Part shown: positions 48,704-59,124 of the stretch, piece after piece
How the letters are laid out: every line of letters begins with the position of its first letter
How positions within the stretch are numbered: position 1 is the stretch's first letter
Assembly (NCBI GenBank): GCA_008802785.1
Contig: VUYT01000013.1
Span: 248,001 to 312,000 of the forward strand
DNA from: Symmetrospora coprosmae
Taxonomy: Eukaryota; Basidiomycota; Cystobasidiomycetes; Symmetrosporaceae
Length of the DNA stretch: 64,000 nt
Reading direction: 5' to 3'
Notes under the pieces: generated by a model
What the model saw: only the letters and a program-made list of their open reading frames with translations
The model's database searches: none
What the model was told of the DNA's origin: nothing
Position numbers and translations under genes: made by a program

Positions 48704-51700
48704 ATGCCCGGCCACTCTCCCATCTCTACGAGCTTCATCGATGCCAGCCGCGGCAGCAGCTCGGCCTCGTCGTCGTCAATCACGAGTGGAGCTGTGCCCG
48801 TCCCAGCACAGATGATGAGCAGCAACAGCAACAGCAACAGCAGCCATGGCCAGACACACAGCCGCCATCAGTCAACCACAAGCAGCAATGTCGCACCCTC
48901 GCCGCTGTCCGCCAGCCAGTCAGGCTATGTGTTCCAGCAGCAGCAGCAGGCACCACCGCCTCCCGCCGCGCCAACCCTCATAAGCTACGGCTCGCGCAAC
49001 GTCAGGGCAAGAGTGGACCGTGAGGTGCCCATTGACGAAATCATCAGGTCAGTGCGTGTGTGTGGCTACCAGGTAGGATGCTGACATGTCTAGACGTTCC
49101 CCTGACACACCTGTAGACAGCTGTGCGCCTCGCCACAGCTCTCCATCCAGGAACCACCCGCCCTCTTCTGCCTGCGCGATGCCTCGAACAACGATCTACT
49201 CACCCAAGAGAACATCGCAACCAAGCTCGCGGCCGGAGTCTCGCTCAAGCTCGTCTCGGCACCCGTCATCGAGGCCGTCGACACGGTTGAACGCCTATTG
49301 GGGTCTGACGCCGTGCAGGTCAAGCAGGCGGTATTCAGCTTGAGGGGCTTTGTCAGGGTGGGTAGCGGGTGCTGTCTGTCCCACGGCTGACGGCTACAGG
49401 ACGTAGCCCAGCTGACATTGCTTACCCGACGGCCGTTGTAGGAAGACGCCTTTGTGAACGAGTTCCTGAACCGGAGAGGTGTGGCAGCTCTGGCTGCTGT
49501 CATCCAATCGACGTCAGGCAACACTCTTGCGTACGCTCTCAGTGCTATGCAGTCCCTTCTCGACCTAGACGAGGGCTGGGAGGATCTGAACCAAGATTTT
49601 GTCCAGAAGGTGCGGCTACCCGGCCCCGCATTGCGCCCCTCCGCGAAAGCTTACGCGAGATCACCATCTCCTACAGATTGTCAGAATCATCTCTGGCCAA
49701 ACACTCGTCAACGTCGTCCGCCCTGCACTGGCCATCCTGCGCCGCCTGGTCGCCTCCGACCGCCCATATTTCGGCTTCAATGCGATATGGCCTGTGCTCT
49801 CGCCGTCCGATGACTTCTTCAAGGCCCTCGCCTACCGAATTACCCGTGAAGGTGACAAGCTGCTTACCGGTGCAGCTCTCGCCCTACTCAACAGCATAAT
49901 GAAGAGCATCACAGCCGAGTACTCGCTCGAAGCAATAGAGAGGCTCGAGGCGTTCAAGTATCGCAAGGCGGTTATCGTGCGTTGCGCGTTCTCTCATGTT
50001 CGCTAGAGCGGTGCGCGCCGCTCATTGTGCTATTGACTCGCTTCAACAGAGCCTCATAGAGAACCACGCAGAGGATGTCACCCCACATATCCTACAATTC
50101 CAGCAGAACTGCGCCAACGTCTGGCACACGCAGCAGAGCACGCCTGTGCTGCTTACCGAGCCTGCTAGCGATGGACGAGGGGCACAGCCCAGGCATTTGA
50201 CAATGCTGCAGGCCGTCTACACATATTCTGGGCTGCTCAGCCGACACCAGTCACAGCCTCCAAATAACACATCAGGCAGTGCCGACGTTCATCTCGACTA
50301 TAGGAAGCTTGGACTATCGAATTCAGATCTTAACGCGATCGAGAAACATGACTTCGGTTCCACCGGGCTGTTCGGCTTGTACACCCTGCACCACATTGCC
50401 TCACATCACACAGAGGAGTTCTCAAAGGTGCGTCCGAGGCCCGGACTAAGTCAGCCGCCTTGTGCATGCCGGCTGACAGCCTCTGTCTCCCGCTGTCACG
50501 ACACACAGCTGGTTCTGGAGCAGGTCAATCGCCCGGATGCGCGTCGTTGTCCTATCGCCCTCGTCTCGCTGCAAGTGACGCAGATCCTCTCCGAGCAGTT
50601 CGACCTTTCCGGCTCTCTGGCCAGCTCGTCCTTCCAGCCTTTCCTGCTCGATCTCTTCCGCGTGCACCTGATTGTGCTCGAGTTCTTTGTGCGCCTGTTT
50701 GCCGAGTCCGGAGCAACGCCTGCGGACATTGCGCGTGTCTCGACCCTCGTCAGGAGCCAGGTGCGCGTAAGCCTGGCGCGCGGAGGGCTGGACTACCACC
50801 GCACAGACGAGGCACACGGAGCGGACTCTACGTCCGAAGCGAAGACATTCTACATGCTTAAAGAAGAGTTTGAAAGCGCGAAATACGACGAGATACGGGA
50901 CCGACAGATGAAGGAGCTCGAGAACGAAGACGATCTGATGTCGACCCTGCCAGTCAGGTGTGTCGGCTCCCTTTCCTAGGCACAATCATGCGCAGCTGAC
51001 GCTGCCCCTGCCACAGGAATCTGCGCGATCGGTTGTATCGCGAGAGTTTCGAATTTGTACGCTCCCAGCGGATCAGCTGTTTGCTCCAGGGCGCCTGGTT
51101 CACCCTCCCTTCCGCCAAGGCACAGACTCTGTCTGCTTCGCAGCGCGGCAAGGGCGCACCCAACGCTGCATTACCCGCCAAGTATCGCTTCTACCGGCTC
51201 GCAAGCAACAAGAGGTATCTGCACTTCCTCGAGACGGACCAGGCGGGTGCGGCTATCAAAATTCGGCCGGGCGTGGATGATCTCCCTGGAAAGAGTGGGC
51301 GATCCGAGTGCAGAAGTGTAGCTTCTTACGAGGGGCATGCTGACTTCGCTGCTTCTAACAGTCGATCTGAACGTCGTGGCGGAGGTGCTGTCCGGCCAGA
51401 CCCCTTTGCACAAATCGAACGGGCCAAGCTCGCCGGCCATGGGCGGTGGCCGGTCAAGCGGATATTTGGTCCGTGCACCATCCAGCGCAACGCTTAGCAC
51501 CTCCAAGAGCCCCTCGATGAGCGGGAATGGCAGCCTGCTCAACAGTGTGCGCTCACCGCGGAGCCTCACGTCAGCTCCGGCATCTGCTGGCCTGCTATCG
51601 ACCAGTCCAGCCTCGACCAACCCGCTTGCGATCATCCTGCTCGCCTCGGATGGTAGCACGACCGCGGACTTTGTGGCGCCTAATGCGAGCGCGCACAGCG

Positions 51701-51906
51701 AGTGGCTCGATGGCTTGAATCTGCTCCTGCCGGATGGGCAAGGGGCCATCTCAACAAAAGAGACGGCGGATCTTGTGCAGATCTTGACGGACGTCGGCGT
51801 CAAGATCAAGCTGCTCGACCTCAGTGGAGAGCGTCTTGAAATTCCCGCTGCTCTGCCAGTACCCATGGTTCCACCACCCACCGTGCCCTTCCATTACGCG
51901 GAATGA
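48704..51906 (+). CDS. ELMO/CED-12 domain protein (ARM + ELMO + PH-like)
   Basis: Eight exons (48704-49047, 49117-49357, 49442-49609, 49677-49976, 50050-50427, 50509-50957, 51017-51294, 51362-51906) give 900 residues. A Ser/Asn/Gln-rich leader (an AGCAAC microsatellite near 48819 encodes SNSNSN) precedes a Ras-binding/armadillo part ('IAYALSAMQSLLD'-like repeats, 'ALAILRRLVASDRP'), the ELMO domain ('SLIENHAEDVTPHILQFQQN', 'YRKLGLSNSDLNAIEKHDF', 'GLFGLYTLHHIASHH'), and a PH-like module ('RISCLLQGAWFTLPS', 'YRFYRLASNKRYLHFLE') interrupted by a Ser-rich insert, ending with 'LLDLSGERLEIPAALPVPMV'-type Pro-rich sequence. ELMO proteins pair with DOCK exchange factors to activate Rac. A DOCK partner is not in this window. 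The PxxP end could be the DOCK SH3 ligand. Confidence 0.9.
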
Positions 51907-52174
51907 TGTCTGCAGCGCACCGACTCGCTCATCACGATCGCGTGGACACAATGCTGGCGCACCAGGATGCTATGTCAGCGTGCAGACGGCCGGGTCGCCA
52001 CTCGGCACTGCCACTACTCGGTTCGCAGCCGGGATTGCCGGTCCCTTTGGGGTGTTGTACGAGTATCGCTTTATGCGGGCCACGCTACTCCTCTGCCGCC
52101 AACCAGCCCATCTAACAGCAAAGTGAGCGAATCAACTGCACGAAAGCATCACTCCCTCACATCCAGACGGCGAT

Positions 52175-53042
52175 ATGCACCTCCCTCTTACCGCTACTAT
52201 GGGTTCCCTCGTACTCGTCAGCAGCGCCAGGTCGCTAGCAGTGAAGCGTGACGTGAGTGTTATATCTTGGCAACGCAAAGCGTCCGGTATGCCTGACTGT
52301 AGTCGCTATCGGTCTTCTGTGCCCAGGAGTCCGGTTGGACCAAGCAACTCAATCTCTACATCGTAGATGGAGACACTTTCTTCTCCCGGGACATGCCGTT
52401 GGTTCATTTGGCTGAGAGTTGACAGTTGAGACGCTGATGTGACTGCATCTGGGTTGGCAGAGACACGTCTTGCTTTAAACCGAGCGGTGTCAACATTGAA
52501 ACCCTCAAAGGGTCTGTCAACGCCTATGCCAGCGAATATGGATCTGATAATTGCAGCATCAAGCCTACTGTCGAGCTGCCCGAAGGTAGCACCGCTCTCT
52601 ACAAGTGGCAAGGTCTCGGCAACGGCACCGGTCCGTGACTGGATCTCCTCTACAAGCGAAGACTACCTGCTAACACTATTCGCACCATACTAGACGTTGC
52701 GGCAATCGAGTGTAGTGTGGACGCCGGTAATCCCAAGGGTGTGAGTCTCTGCATAGCACATGGGCGGCTGGAGCCACTTTGACTGACGTCGAGCTGGATA
52801 TTTCCCTCTGTCTCCACAAACAGCTGCCGACCGACGGCACATGCACGGTACGCCCACCCGACTCTCTAGCAAGGGGGGGTCATTTGATCCGCAACAAAAT
52901 CTGATGCCGGCTACACTCGCAGCTCTTCTCTCACGATGGTAACGGGACTCCGCTCAAACAGGGTGATGCTGCCGATGGCTGCTCTGCCGATCCAAACATT
53001 AAGGATTACTATGGCACCAAGTGGTTGGAATGCCTATGGTAG
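52175..53042 (+). CDS. Candidate secreted Cys protein, array copy 1 of 3
   Basis: Six exons (52175-52252, 52327-52397, 52461-52630, 52694-52740, 52824-52847, 52923-53042) give 169 residues. Exon 1 encodes a signal-peptide-like head ending 'SLAVKRD', with a dibasic site suited to Kex2. Then come 'WTKQLNLYIVDGDTFF', 'DTSC', 'GSVNAYASEYGSDNC', 'AIECSVDAG', 'TDGTCT' and the end 'YGTKWLECLW'. Mature Cys number six, which suggests disulphides. I know no family with this layout. The model is supported by copy 2, which has the same number of exons, the same intron phases and exactly the same length. Exon 5 is only 24 nt. Hydrophobicity of the head is weaker than in copy 2 ('GSLVLVSSARSLAV'), so secretion is slightly less certain for this copy. 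Role unknown; effector-like secreted protein is inference. Confidence 0.72.
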
Positions 53043-53569
53043 CTGTTGTCTGCCTTCACAAGCTCAAGTACTTCCCTTGTTCTACATCGCGCCCTGGTCA
53101 GACGATCATCACGTTGTGGCTCGCCGCCCATTAAGTGCCGCACTGAGCCTGCAGCGAATCATGCAAGACATGGATGTGGCCTGGCTGTGCGAGAGCTGCA
53201 CGAAGAGTCCCAGCGTGATAGCTTGGAAATGATTCACAGGTCGCCTCCACCCCCACACCCACTCGCACTGAATTTCCACCGGGAATCGCTCATATGAGAC
53301 ATCAACAGCCGAGATGCCGACAACTGCCTGAAGACAGCAAAACGCCCGACCTCCAATAGCCCTTTCACCCAGAGGCTCGCTTCCTGTTTCACGGATGTTT
53401 GCCGCCCAGCTGTCGTATGCAGCGATCCCCCTTTGAGTCTAGAATCCCCTTCATATCATGGTCTGGCAAGACCTCCACAAACAGGCGTAGCTACATCTTT
53501 GCTTTCGTGTCGAAGCCGCTGCAGCCAACCTCTAGACATTCATTCACGCACTTGTACCCACGAAAGATC
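53043..53569. other. Spacer between array copies 1 and 2
   Basis: A 527-bp spacer that should contain the copy 2 promoter. No supported gene, and no long repeat shared with the next spacer that I could see by eye. Confidence 0.45.
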
Positions 53570-54429
53570 ATGCATCGCTTCTTCACGATCATCGCCAGTG
53601 CGCTACTGCTGGTCAGCTTTGTGGCAGGCAGCCCAATCAAGCGCGACGATGTGAGCAGAATTCATTCCTTTGGTATAACAACCGAGATGGCTTACTATTG
53701 CACTTGACACATTCCCAGACGACGAAGCAGGTCGATTTCTATCTTCGTCAGGACGACGACAAGCTGGCTTTTTACTTCAACGAGCCGTAAGTTGACTGCG
53801 AAGATCTCAAAGAGATCGTCCGGACTGACGGACCGTTCTGATCCAGCCAAAGCGAAGTGAAGTGTCAGAAGAAGTGCGAGGTAGATCCATCTACGCTGAC
53901 TGGCGTCGTTAACGCCTATGAGGGCGACTACGGTAGCCACAAATGCCGCCTCGACACAACTGTCGTTCTCACTGACAAGGGGGATGCTGCAACAACGATC
54001 GCCTTCTGGCAAAGGGAGGCCAGCCCGGATCAAGGTAAAATTCCAGACTTTACATTGGCACAATCAGCATCGCTGACGTACGAGCTGCTCCCTCGTTCCG
54101 CCAGAGCTCGCAATCATCACCTGCACGGAGGAGACGGGCGACCCGGTAGGGCTACGCCACTGCAGGGGACTAGGGACAGCACGAGCACCGGCTGACGAAG
54201 TTGTTTCCGATTCCTTGTGCATAGGTCAAAGGATCATGCAAGGTAGGTCCCACCGATGGCGATCGTCCGTAGAGCCGCTCCATCAAAGCTGATCTGACAT
54301 GGCCACCGCTCGCAGATCACCCGGGATGAAGCTGAGAAGACGATCCCATCGACCGGGGATGCGGACACACCCGATGGCTGCACGAAAGGCGGTTATCCAG
54401 CCAGGCAATGGCTCATCTGCAAGTGGTGA
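53570..54429 (+). CDS. Candidate secreted Cys protein, array copy 2 of 3
   Basis: Six exons (53570-53650, 53719-53786, 53847-54034, 54105-54145, 54225-54242, 54316-54429) give 169 residues. The head 'FFTIIASALLLVSFVAG' is a clear signal peptide followed by 'SPIKRDD' (Kex2-type site). Conserved positions against copy 1 are 'TTKQVDFYL', 'YFNEP', 'GVVNAYEGDYGSHKC', 'AIITCTEETGDP', 'KGSCK', 'TPDGCTKGGY' and the end 'QWLICKW'. It has the six shared Cys plus one extra ('CQKKC'). Pairwise identity looks low apart from these anchors, so the duplication is old or the genes evolve fast. The 18-nt exon 5 corresponds to the 24-nt exon 5 of copy 1. Function unknown; extracellular, possibly host- or competitor-facing, by inference only. 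Confidence 0.78.
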
Positions 54430-54982
54430 GAGTGTAGCTGCACGTAGCACGTCTTTCTCTGTAGCTACTCTTCGTCATATTCCCAGTCTGCTACTTGCCG
54501 CTGTGCGGCGCGAATTCAATCCAGCACGACCCGCATCCCGGCTGCCTGTCCGTCCGTCGTTAGGGATACAGACAAGCCGAGCATGCGATAAACGGAAAGA
54601 TGAAGTCGATTCGCCCGTCAAACACTGACCGCACTGACACCTCGACCAGACAGACCAAGGCAGTCTAGAAACGGAACGCAAGGACGGTATACGGGGTTGG
54701 CAGGCAAGATTTCAAAGCCCTGAGAGCCCAGGCACAGCAACGGATCAGCACTCTAAACGCACATTCATCGGCCGGTCCACTCCCTTAGGGCCCGGCGGCT
54801 CGCGTCGCATCCTTTTTCGCGCAACACCGTCCCCTTTATCAGTGTGGGAAACCTGAGATGCCTGAAGGCGTCTCCGGATTAGCTCTTAAGGCCGGCCTGC
54901 ACCAGCCACCTGGCTTGCTTCCCCTTCCAACAGTTCCTCCCGACACACTCAGCATCTCACAGCAATACCCAGCCTCACAGCC
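54430..54982. other. Spacer between array copies 2 and 3
   Basis: A 553-bp spacer with no supported gene. A GC-box-like CCCTTAGGGCCCGGCGG sequence lies near 54782. The right end should hold the copy 3 promoter. Confidence 0.45.
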
Positions 54983-55823
54983 ATGCTCCTATTCAAAACC
55001 ATCCTTAGCACTGTTGTACTAGCTGGAAGTGCCAACTGCAACCCCATCAGGCGACAGATAGGACGCACTTGTTCCTGGAGGTACATGCTCATGGCGGTTG
55101 AACACAACTTCCTGCCCTGACCAGACCACAAAGCAGATCAATCTTTCTGCCACGTCCAATTCGAAGACCTTCTACTTCTCTGAGCCGTGCGTGCTGAGCA
55201 CCGCCGTTTGGCATACACATCAGGCTGATCCTCACCGGACCTTTCCGGCACAGTAACAGCGAGGTCAGATGTAATCGACTTAGTCAGGTCGGTTTCGCTA
55301 ATATGACCGGCACGGTCACCGCCTACGCTGGAGAGTATGGAGTCAACGCATGCCAGATCGAGCCTATCATGCAGCTGCCGGAGGACGCCGATGCAGCTAA
55401 AGCTCAATGGCAAGCCATCGAGGCAGGGCAGGGTGAGTGCCATGCATTTTGGACCACAGTTGACCTCCGCAAGGCTGATGGAATCCTCCGCCTCTACACT
55501 AACAGAGGTCGCTCGTATCACTTGTGGAAGGGACACAACTAACGTAGGTCGGTATGGGAATCTTCCAAGCAGCCATTTGACTGAGACGTTCCTTCATCAT
55601 TTGACCCGCTTCGTGGTGGATGCACATAGGCTGGCGGATCATGCGTCGTAAGTCAGATGGCTTCTTCCACCCGGAGACTGAGTACCAGCCAGACAGTATC
55701 GCTGACACCGGTGCTATATTACTTCAGATGTCACAAGGTCCGCCCCAAAGTGTGTGGAGTGCAGGCTTACCGTGTATCGGTGACACCTACGGTGTCAAGA
55801 AGTGGCTCGAATGCAAATGGTAG
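54983..55823 (+). CDS. Candidate secreted Cys protein, array copy 3 of 3 (diverged, splicing unresolved)
   Basis: Third member of the array. The head 'LLFKTILSTVVLAGSANC' is signal-peptide-like and followed by 'NPIRRQ', at the place of the Kex2-type site. Clear matches are 'TTKQINLSATSNSKTFYF' (exon 55125-55186), the exon 55260-55432 with 'EVRCNR' and 'GTVTAYAGEYGVNAC', and the end 'YGVKKWLECKW' with stop at 55821-55823. The exon corresponding to 'AIEC/AIITC' in the other copies was not found and the open frame there is different, so this member has either changed its middle or is no longer a standard gene. The overall span and order match copies 1 and 2. Confidence 0.5.
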
Positions 55824-56000
55824 ACGGGGCTACCGATACATCATCAGACCCTCTGCAATTTGGTACTTCCCTAGTAGCTGCTGGCCAGTGAAAAGGATGT
55901 ACAACGACGATACCCACTTCACTATCTGTCTGTGCTATTCCATCGCATCTTCGTCACGACTCCAGCTCCTTCCGCTATCTGCCAGCATTTCTGCTCTGGC

Positions 56001-57055
56001 TTACTCGCCCTGGGTATGACCGCTGAGGAACCATGTCAGGACTCCACCCATGTCCGCTGATGCCTCCCTGTTATCGCCGATGTACACGTAAGAGATGAGG
56101 CAAACGCCGGAGCAGATGCATGCAATGGTGTGATTGCCGTTCGCCAGAGCGGCGAGCAATTTGAGTAGGTGCTTGGCCTCAATGTCGACAGAATGGAAGA
56201 TGGCAGGATCAACCTCGTCCGCGTCGTCATCGGAGCGCTGACTCGGATTTGCATCTGGACAGGGACGCGGTCAGCAACGACTAATTGGAAAGCCTGGATG
56301 ATGACGATGAGGCGTACCCATCTCTGGATGGATGACGTTCCTCCACTCCGTCTCGGCCGACGCCAGCTCGCTCTGAACACTGAGTCGGAGAACTCCCTGC
56401 TTGTTTGCTGATATGGTGATGATATTTCCGAGGTTCTTCATTCTCTCCACGACGCCGCGCATCGTCTCGCTGGGCATTGGAAGCAGGACGTGGACGTCTG
56501 GCTCAGGGCACATGGGCTCTTTGGCCATCTCTTCGAGCTCGGCGGGCTTGAGCACCTTGACGCATACCTCCTGCTCGATCTGGATAGCATTGCCGTTGCG
56601 AGACACGCTCTCAATGTCGAAGATGAGGATGGGGACTTTGGTGAGCTGGCGTTTGGCGAGGCGGATGACGAGGCGTGTGGTCCCGGCTGCGGACTTCAGG
56701 GCCTTGGCGAGGGCAGTCGGTACGAATTCGAGAAAGATCTGATCGTCGCTGTTGCTCTCAATCTTGAACTCGGAGAAGAGGGAAGGGACGTTGATCTGAG
56801 CCCAGACCTGGGGTCCGCCCGACGTGTTGCTCTCGCCCGCGCAGATGAGGTAGATCTTCTCGCGCGAGAGCTTTAAGATTCCTCGGTGGGATAGCTTCTC
56901 TACGGACGTAACGAGGCCTGCAGGTACAGGTCTCAGGCAGTTCAGCTCGGAGCAAGCGGCTGGGTCTTTCCGCTGAGACGCGTCGAGATCGCTCCTGCTG
57001 AGCCAGACTCACGCGTGAGCGCCAGGACGTTGCTGACCTCTGCTTTGAACCTCAT
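56001..57055 (-). CDS. HUS1: HUS1, 9-1-1 checkpoint clamp subunit
   Basis: Three exons (57013-57055, 56318-56917, 56001-56254) give 298 residues. It starts 'MRFKAEVSNVLALTRLVTSV' with 'EKLSHRGILKLSREKIYLIC', continues 'VWAQINVPSLFSEFKIES', 'LEFVPTALAKALKSA', 'RLVIRLAKRQ' and 'VPILIFDIE', and finishes 'IACICSGVCLISYVYIGD' and 'GGVLTWFL', the standard Hus1 order of PCNA-like strands. Hus1 forms a ring with Rad1 and Rad9 that is loaded at damaged DNA in the nucleus and activates the ATR/Mec1 checkpoint. The short first exon (43 nt) ends within the first helix. It is divergent from the Maf gene over a short spacer that contains a tandem repeat. Confidence 0.93.
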
Positions 57056-57187
57056 CCTTTGGAGAAATGTGTGAGACTGTGCTATGTGCTGGCTGTGTCT
57101 GTGTGCATCCTGCGTCTTTTGCTCGATGGTGCGAGCGGAGGCAACAGTACTCTGTCGGAGGCAAGCTCGGGTGACATCCGCAAGCGT

Positions 57188-57217
57188 CGTAGGGGACCGT
57201 AGGGGACCGTAGGGGAC
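57188..57217. repeat. Tandem repeat, 3 x 10 bp, in a divergent promoter
   Basis: Three perfect copies of CGTAGGGGAC in the 195-bp spacer between the HUS1 and Maf ATGs. The AGGGG core (CCCCT on the other strand) equals the stress-response element bound by Msn2/4-type zinc fingers in yeast, so it could be a regulatory site for one or both genes. Confidence 0.85.
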
Positions 57218-57250
57218 CTCCCTCTCGACAACCCCATCGTGCAGCCCGCC

Positions 57251-58273
57251 ATGCAGCCCGCATTGCAGAACAACGCCGTGTCAAAGCATCTCAAAGGAAA
57301 GCGGATTGTCCTCGCCTCCGCCTCGCCGCGTCGAAAAGAGATCCTCGAAGAGTGCCTCGGATGGACTGGGTTCGAGGTCATCCCGTCGACCTTTGACGAG
57401 ACGCTCCCGCATGCGGACTATGTGGGACGCGAGGAGGAGTACCCGGTGGATACGGCCGCTGAGAAGGTGCGTGCGCTTTCGTGCCCATTTCTACACATGA
57501 GGCTGACGTGCAGCTCTGCAGGCGCTGCAAGTGTACGAGAACGAAGTGGTCCGTCGGCGTTTATGACCTCGGCTTGAGACGCGAAGCGACCCTAGGAACC
57601 GACACTCATTGAGACAAATTTGTCGCTCTCGTCCCACAACGCATCCGCAGCGGAACAACCTCGAGAACCCTCCGGACCTCGTCATCAGCGCAGATACCAT
57701 CATTCTGCTACCCGCTGACTCTCCAGGCGACTCGGCACAGATCCTCGAGAAACCTGGGAGCAAGGCAACGAACCTCTCGATGCTCGAGAAGCAGAATGGG
57801 CGGAAGCTCAAGTGCATCACAGGCGTCAACATTGTCTATCCCAGCTTGCACAACCCGGGCTACGCGATAAGGTCAGCCGAGCCCAAAGCTTTGGGGACAC
57901 GAACGGGTTCGCAGGTGATATGCTGAAGCTCTCGCGCATCTGCGTCCTGCAAGATCAATGCTAGCAGAGACGGAGATCGAGTTTGCCGACTGCCCGCAGG
58001 AGCTGCTCGCCAGTTACGCAGAAAACGGCGAGGGCGTCGATCGAGCTGGAGGTGAGGCGCACTTACAAATGGGCCGCGCTTGAGTCTCCTGGTGCAAAGC
58101 GCAACGAGCTGATATGCGACCTGCATGAAGGCTGGGCAATCCAGGGCTACGGCTCGCTGCTTATCAAGAGCATCAAAGGCGACTACGGCAACGTCAAGGG
58201 CTTCCCTGCACACGCCTTCTATGCCTTCCTGCAGCGCTTGATAGACGACGAAGAGTACCCGGGAGACGAGTGA
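57251..58273 (+). CDS. Maf-family nucleotide pyrophosphatase
   Basis: Five exons (57251-57466, 57522-57548, 57651-57914, 57970-58051, 58131-58273) give 243 residues. Landmarks are 'RIVLASASPRRKEIL' (the Maf SxSPRR motif), 'GFEVIPSTFDET', 'LVISADTIILL' (the ADT metal site), 'ILEKPGS', 'VTGV'-type 'CITGVNIVYP', 'ENGEGVDRAGGWAIQGYGS' and 'KGFPAHAFYAFLQRL'. Maf proteins hydrolyse non-standard or excess nucleoside triphosphates to monophosphates and thereby clean the nucleotide pool. The start ATG at 57251 was chosen because an earlier in-frame codon is GTG. The donor at 57914 is one of two choices; an earlier GTCAGC donor does not keep frame. Exon 2 is only 27 nt. Confidence 0.9.
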
Positions 58274-59124
58274 AATGCTCGGTAGCAGTGTTGACCCGCA
58301 GGAAGGACCCGCTGTTTTCCCTTCTTGCAAAGATCGCCGAGAGACCTGGGGATGAGATCATCTAAGCTCGGCAACATGCGCGTCCCTGCCCCCTGAACTT
58401 TGCTGACGACATGATTGACGCGACGGCAGCAGGTTCTAGACTCATGAGCAAGAGCCGGCTCCTCTCGTACGGAGCGGTCTCGCTCTGCCTGCGATCGGGC
58501 GGCAACACAATGACGCCCGGTACGTCGTTCTGGGTATAGCGGACATGGCGGCGTACCCAAGCGGGTAAGCTCCTCCTGTTCACTGGAGCGCTACACAGAC
58601 CTGCGTTGAGCGCGTGACGGTCTTCAGCGACTTTGTAGCAACGAGCGGGAGAGCCAATAGCAATATCATGACTGTTTCATGATGAAAAGAAGGGCGGGGT
58701 CTGCTCGGGGAATCTGCAGTCGCGCCAGGCGACAATTTGTCGAAATATTTCAGCTTGAGCTGGTCTCTCGCGCGTTACTCCAAGCACTTCTGATACCAAA
58801 CGAGTACGGTACAGTACATCATCGGTCGGTGTGCGCCTGCTTCAAGAAGGCACGCTTGTCGCCACTCGCAGGTCCCGACCGCTCTTGCGGTTCCGGCCGC
58901 CCGTCCACTCCGCCGGCAAAGCTGCGGATACATTTTTGACGGCTGACGAGCAGCGCATTTATTACAGCGGCACTTACCGGAAGAGAAGAAGGGAGAGGAG
59001 GAAGAGAGCGCGCAAAGCGCTCATCACACTGCGTTGCATTGATTGCAGTTGACAACGACACAGGCTGGGCTGCAGAGGAGGAGGAGCACTGCTTTGACCG
59101 CCCGGGTTCCGTCTCGGTCCGTGC
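58274..59124. other. Intergenic: Maf 3' flank and regulator upstream region
   Basis: An 851-bp spacer between two plus-strand genes. I looked for a tRNA or 5S gene and found no acceptable promoter boxes or cloverleaf. Long leaders and large promoters are usual for regulatory genes such as the next one. Confidence 0.5.

Noticed and set aside
58440-58640. Possible RNA gene (tRNA or 5S-like)
   Set aside because: A few bases resemble an A box and a 25S-like string, but there is no B box, no cloverleaf and no 5S internal control region.
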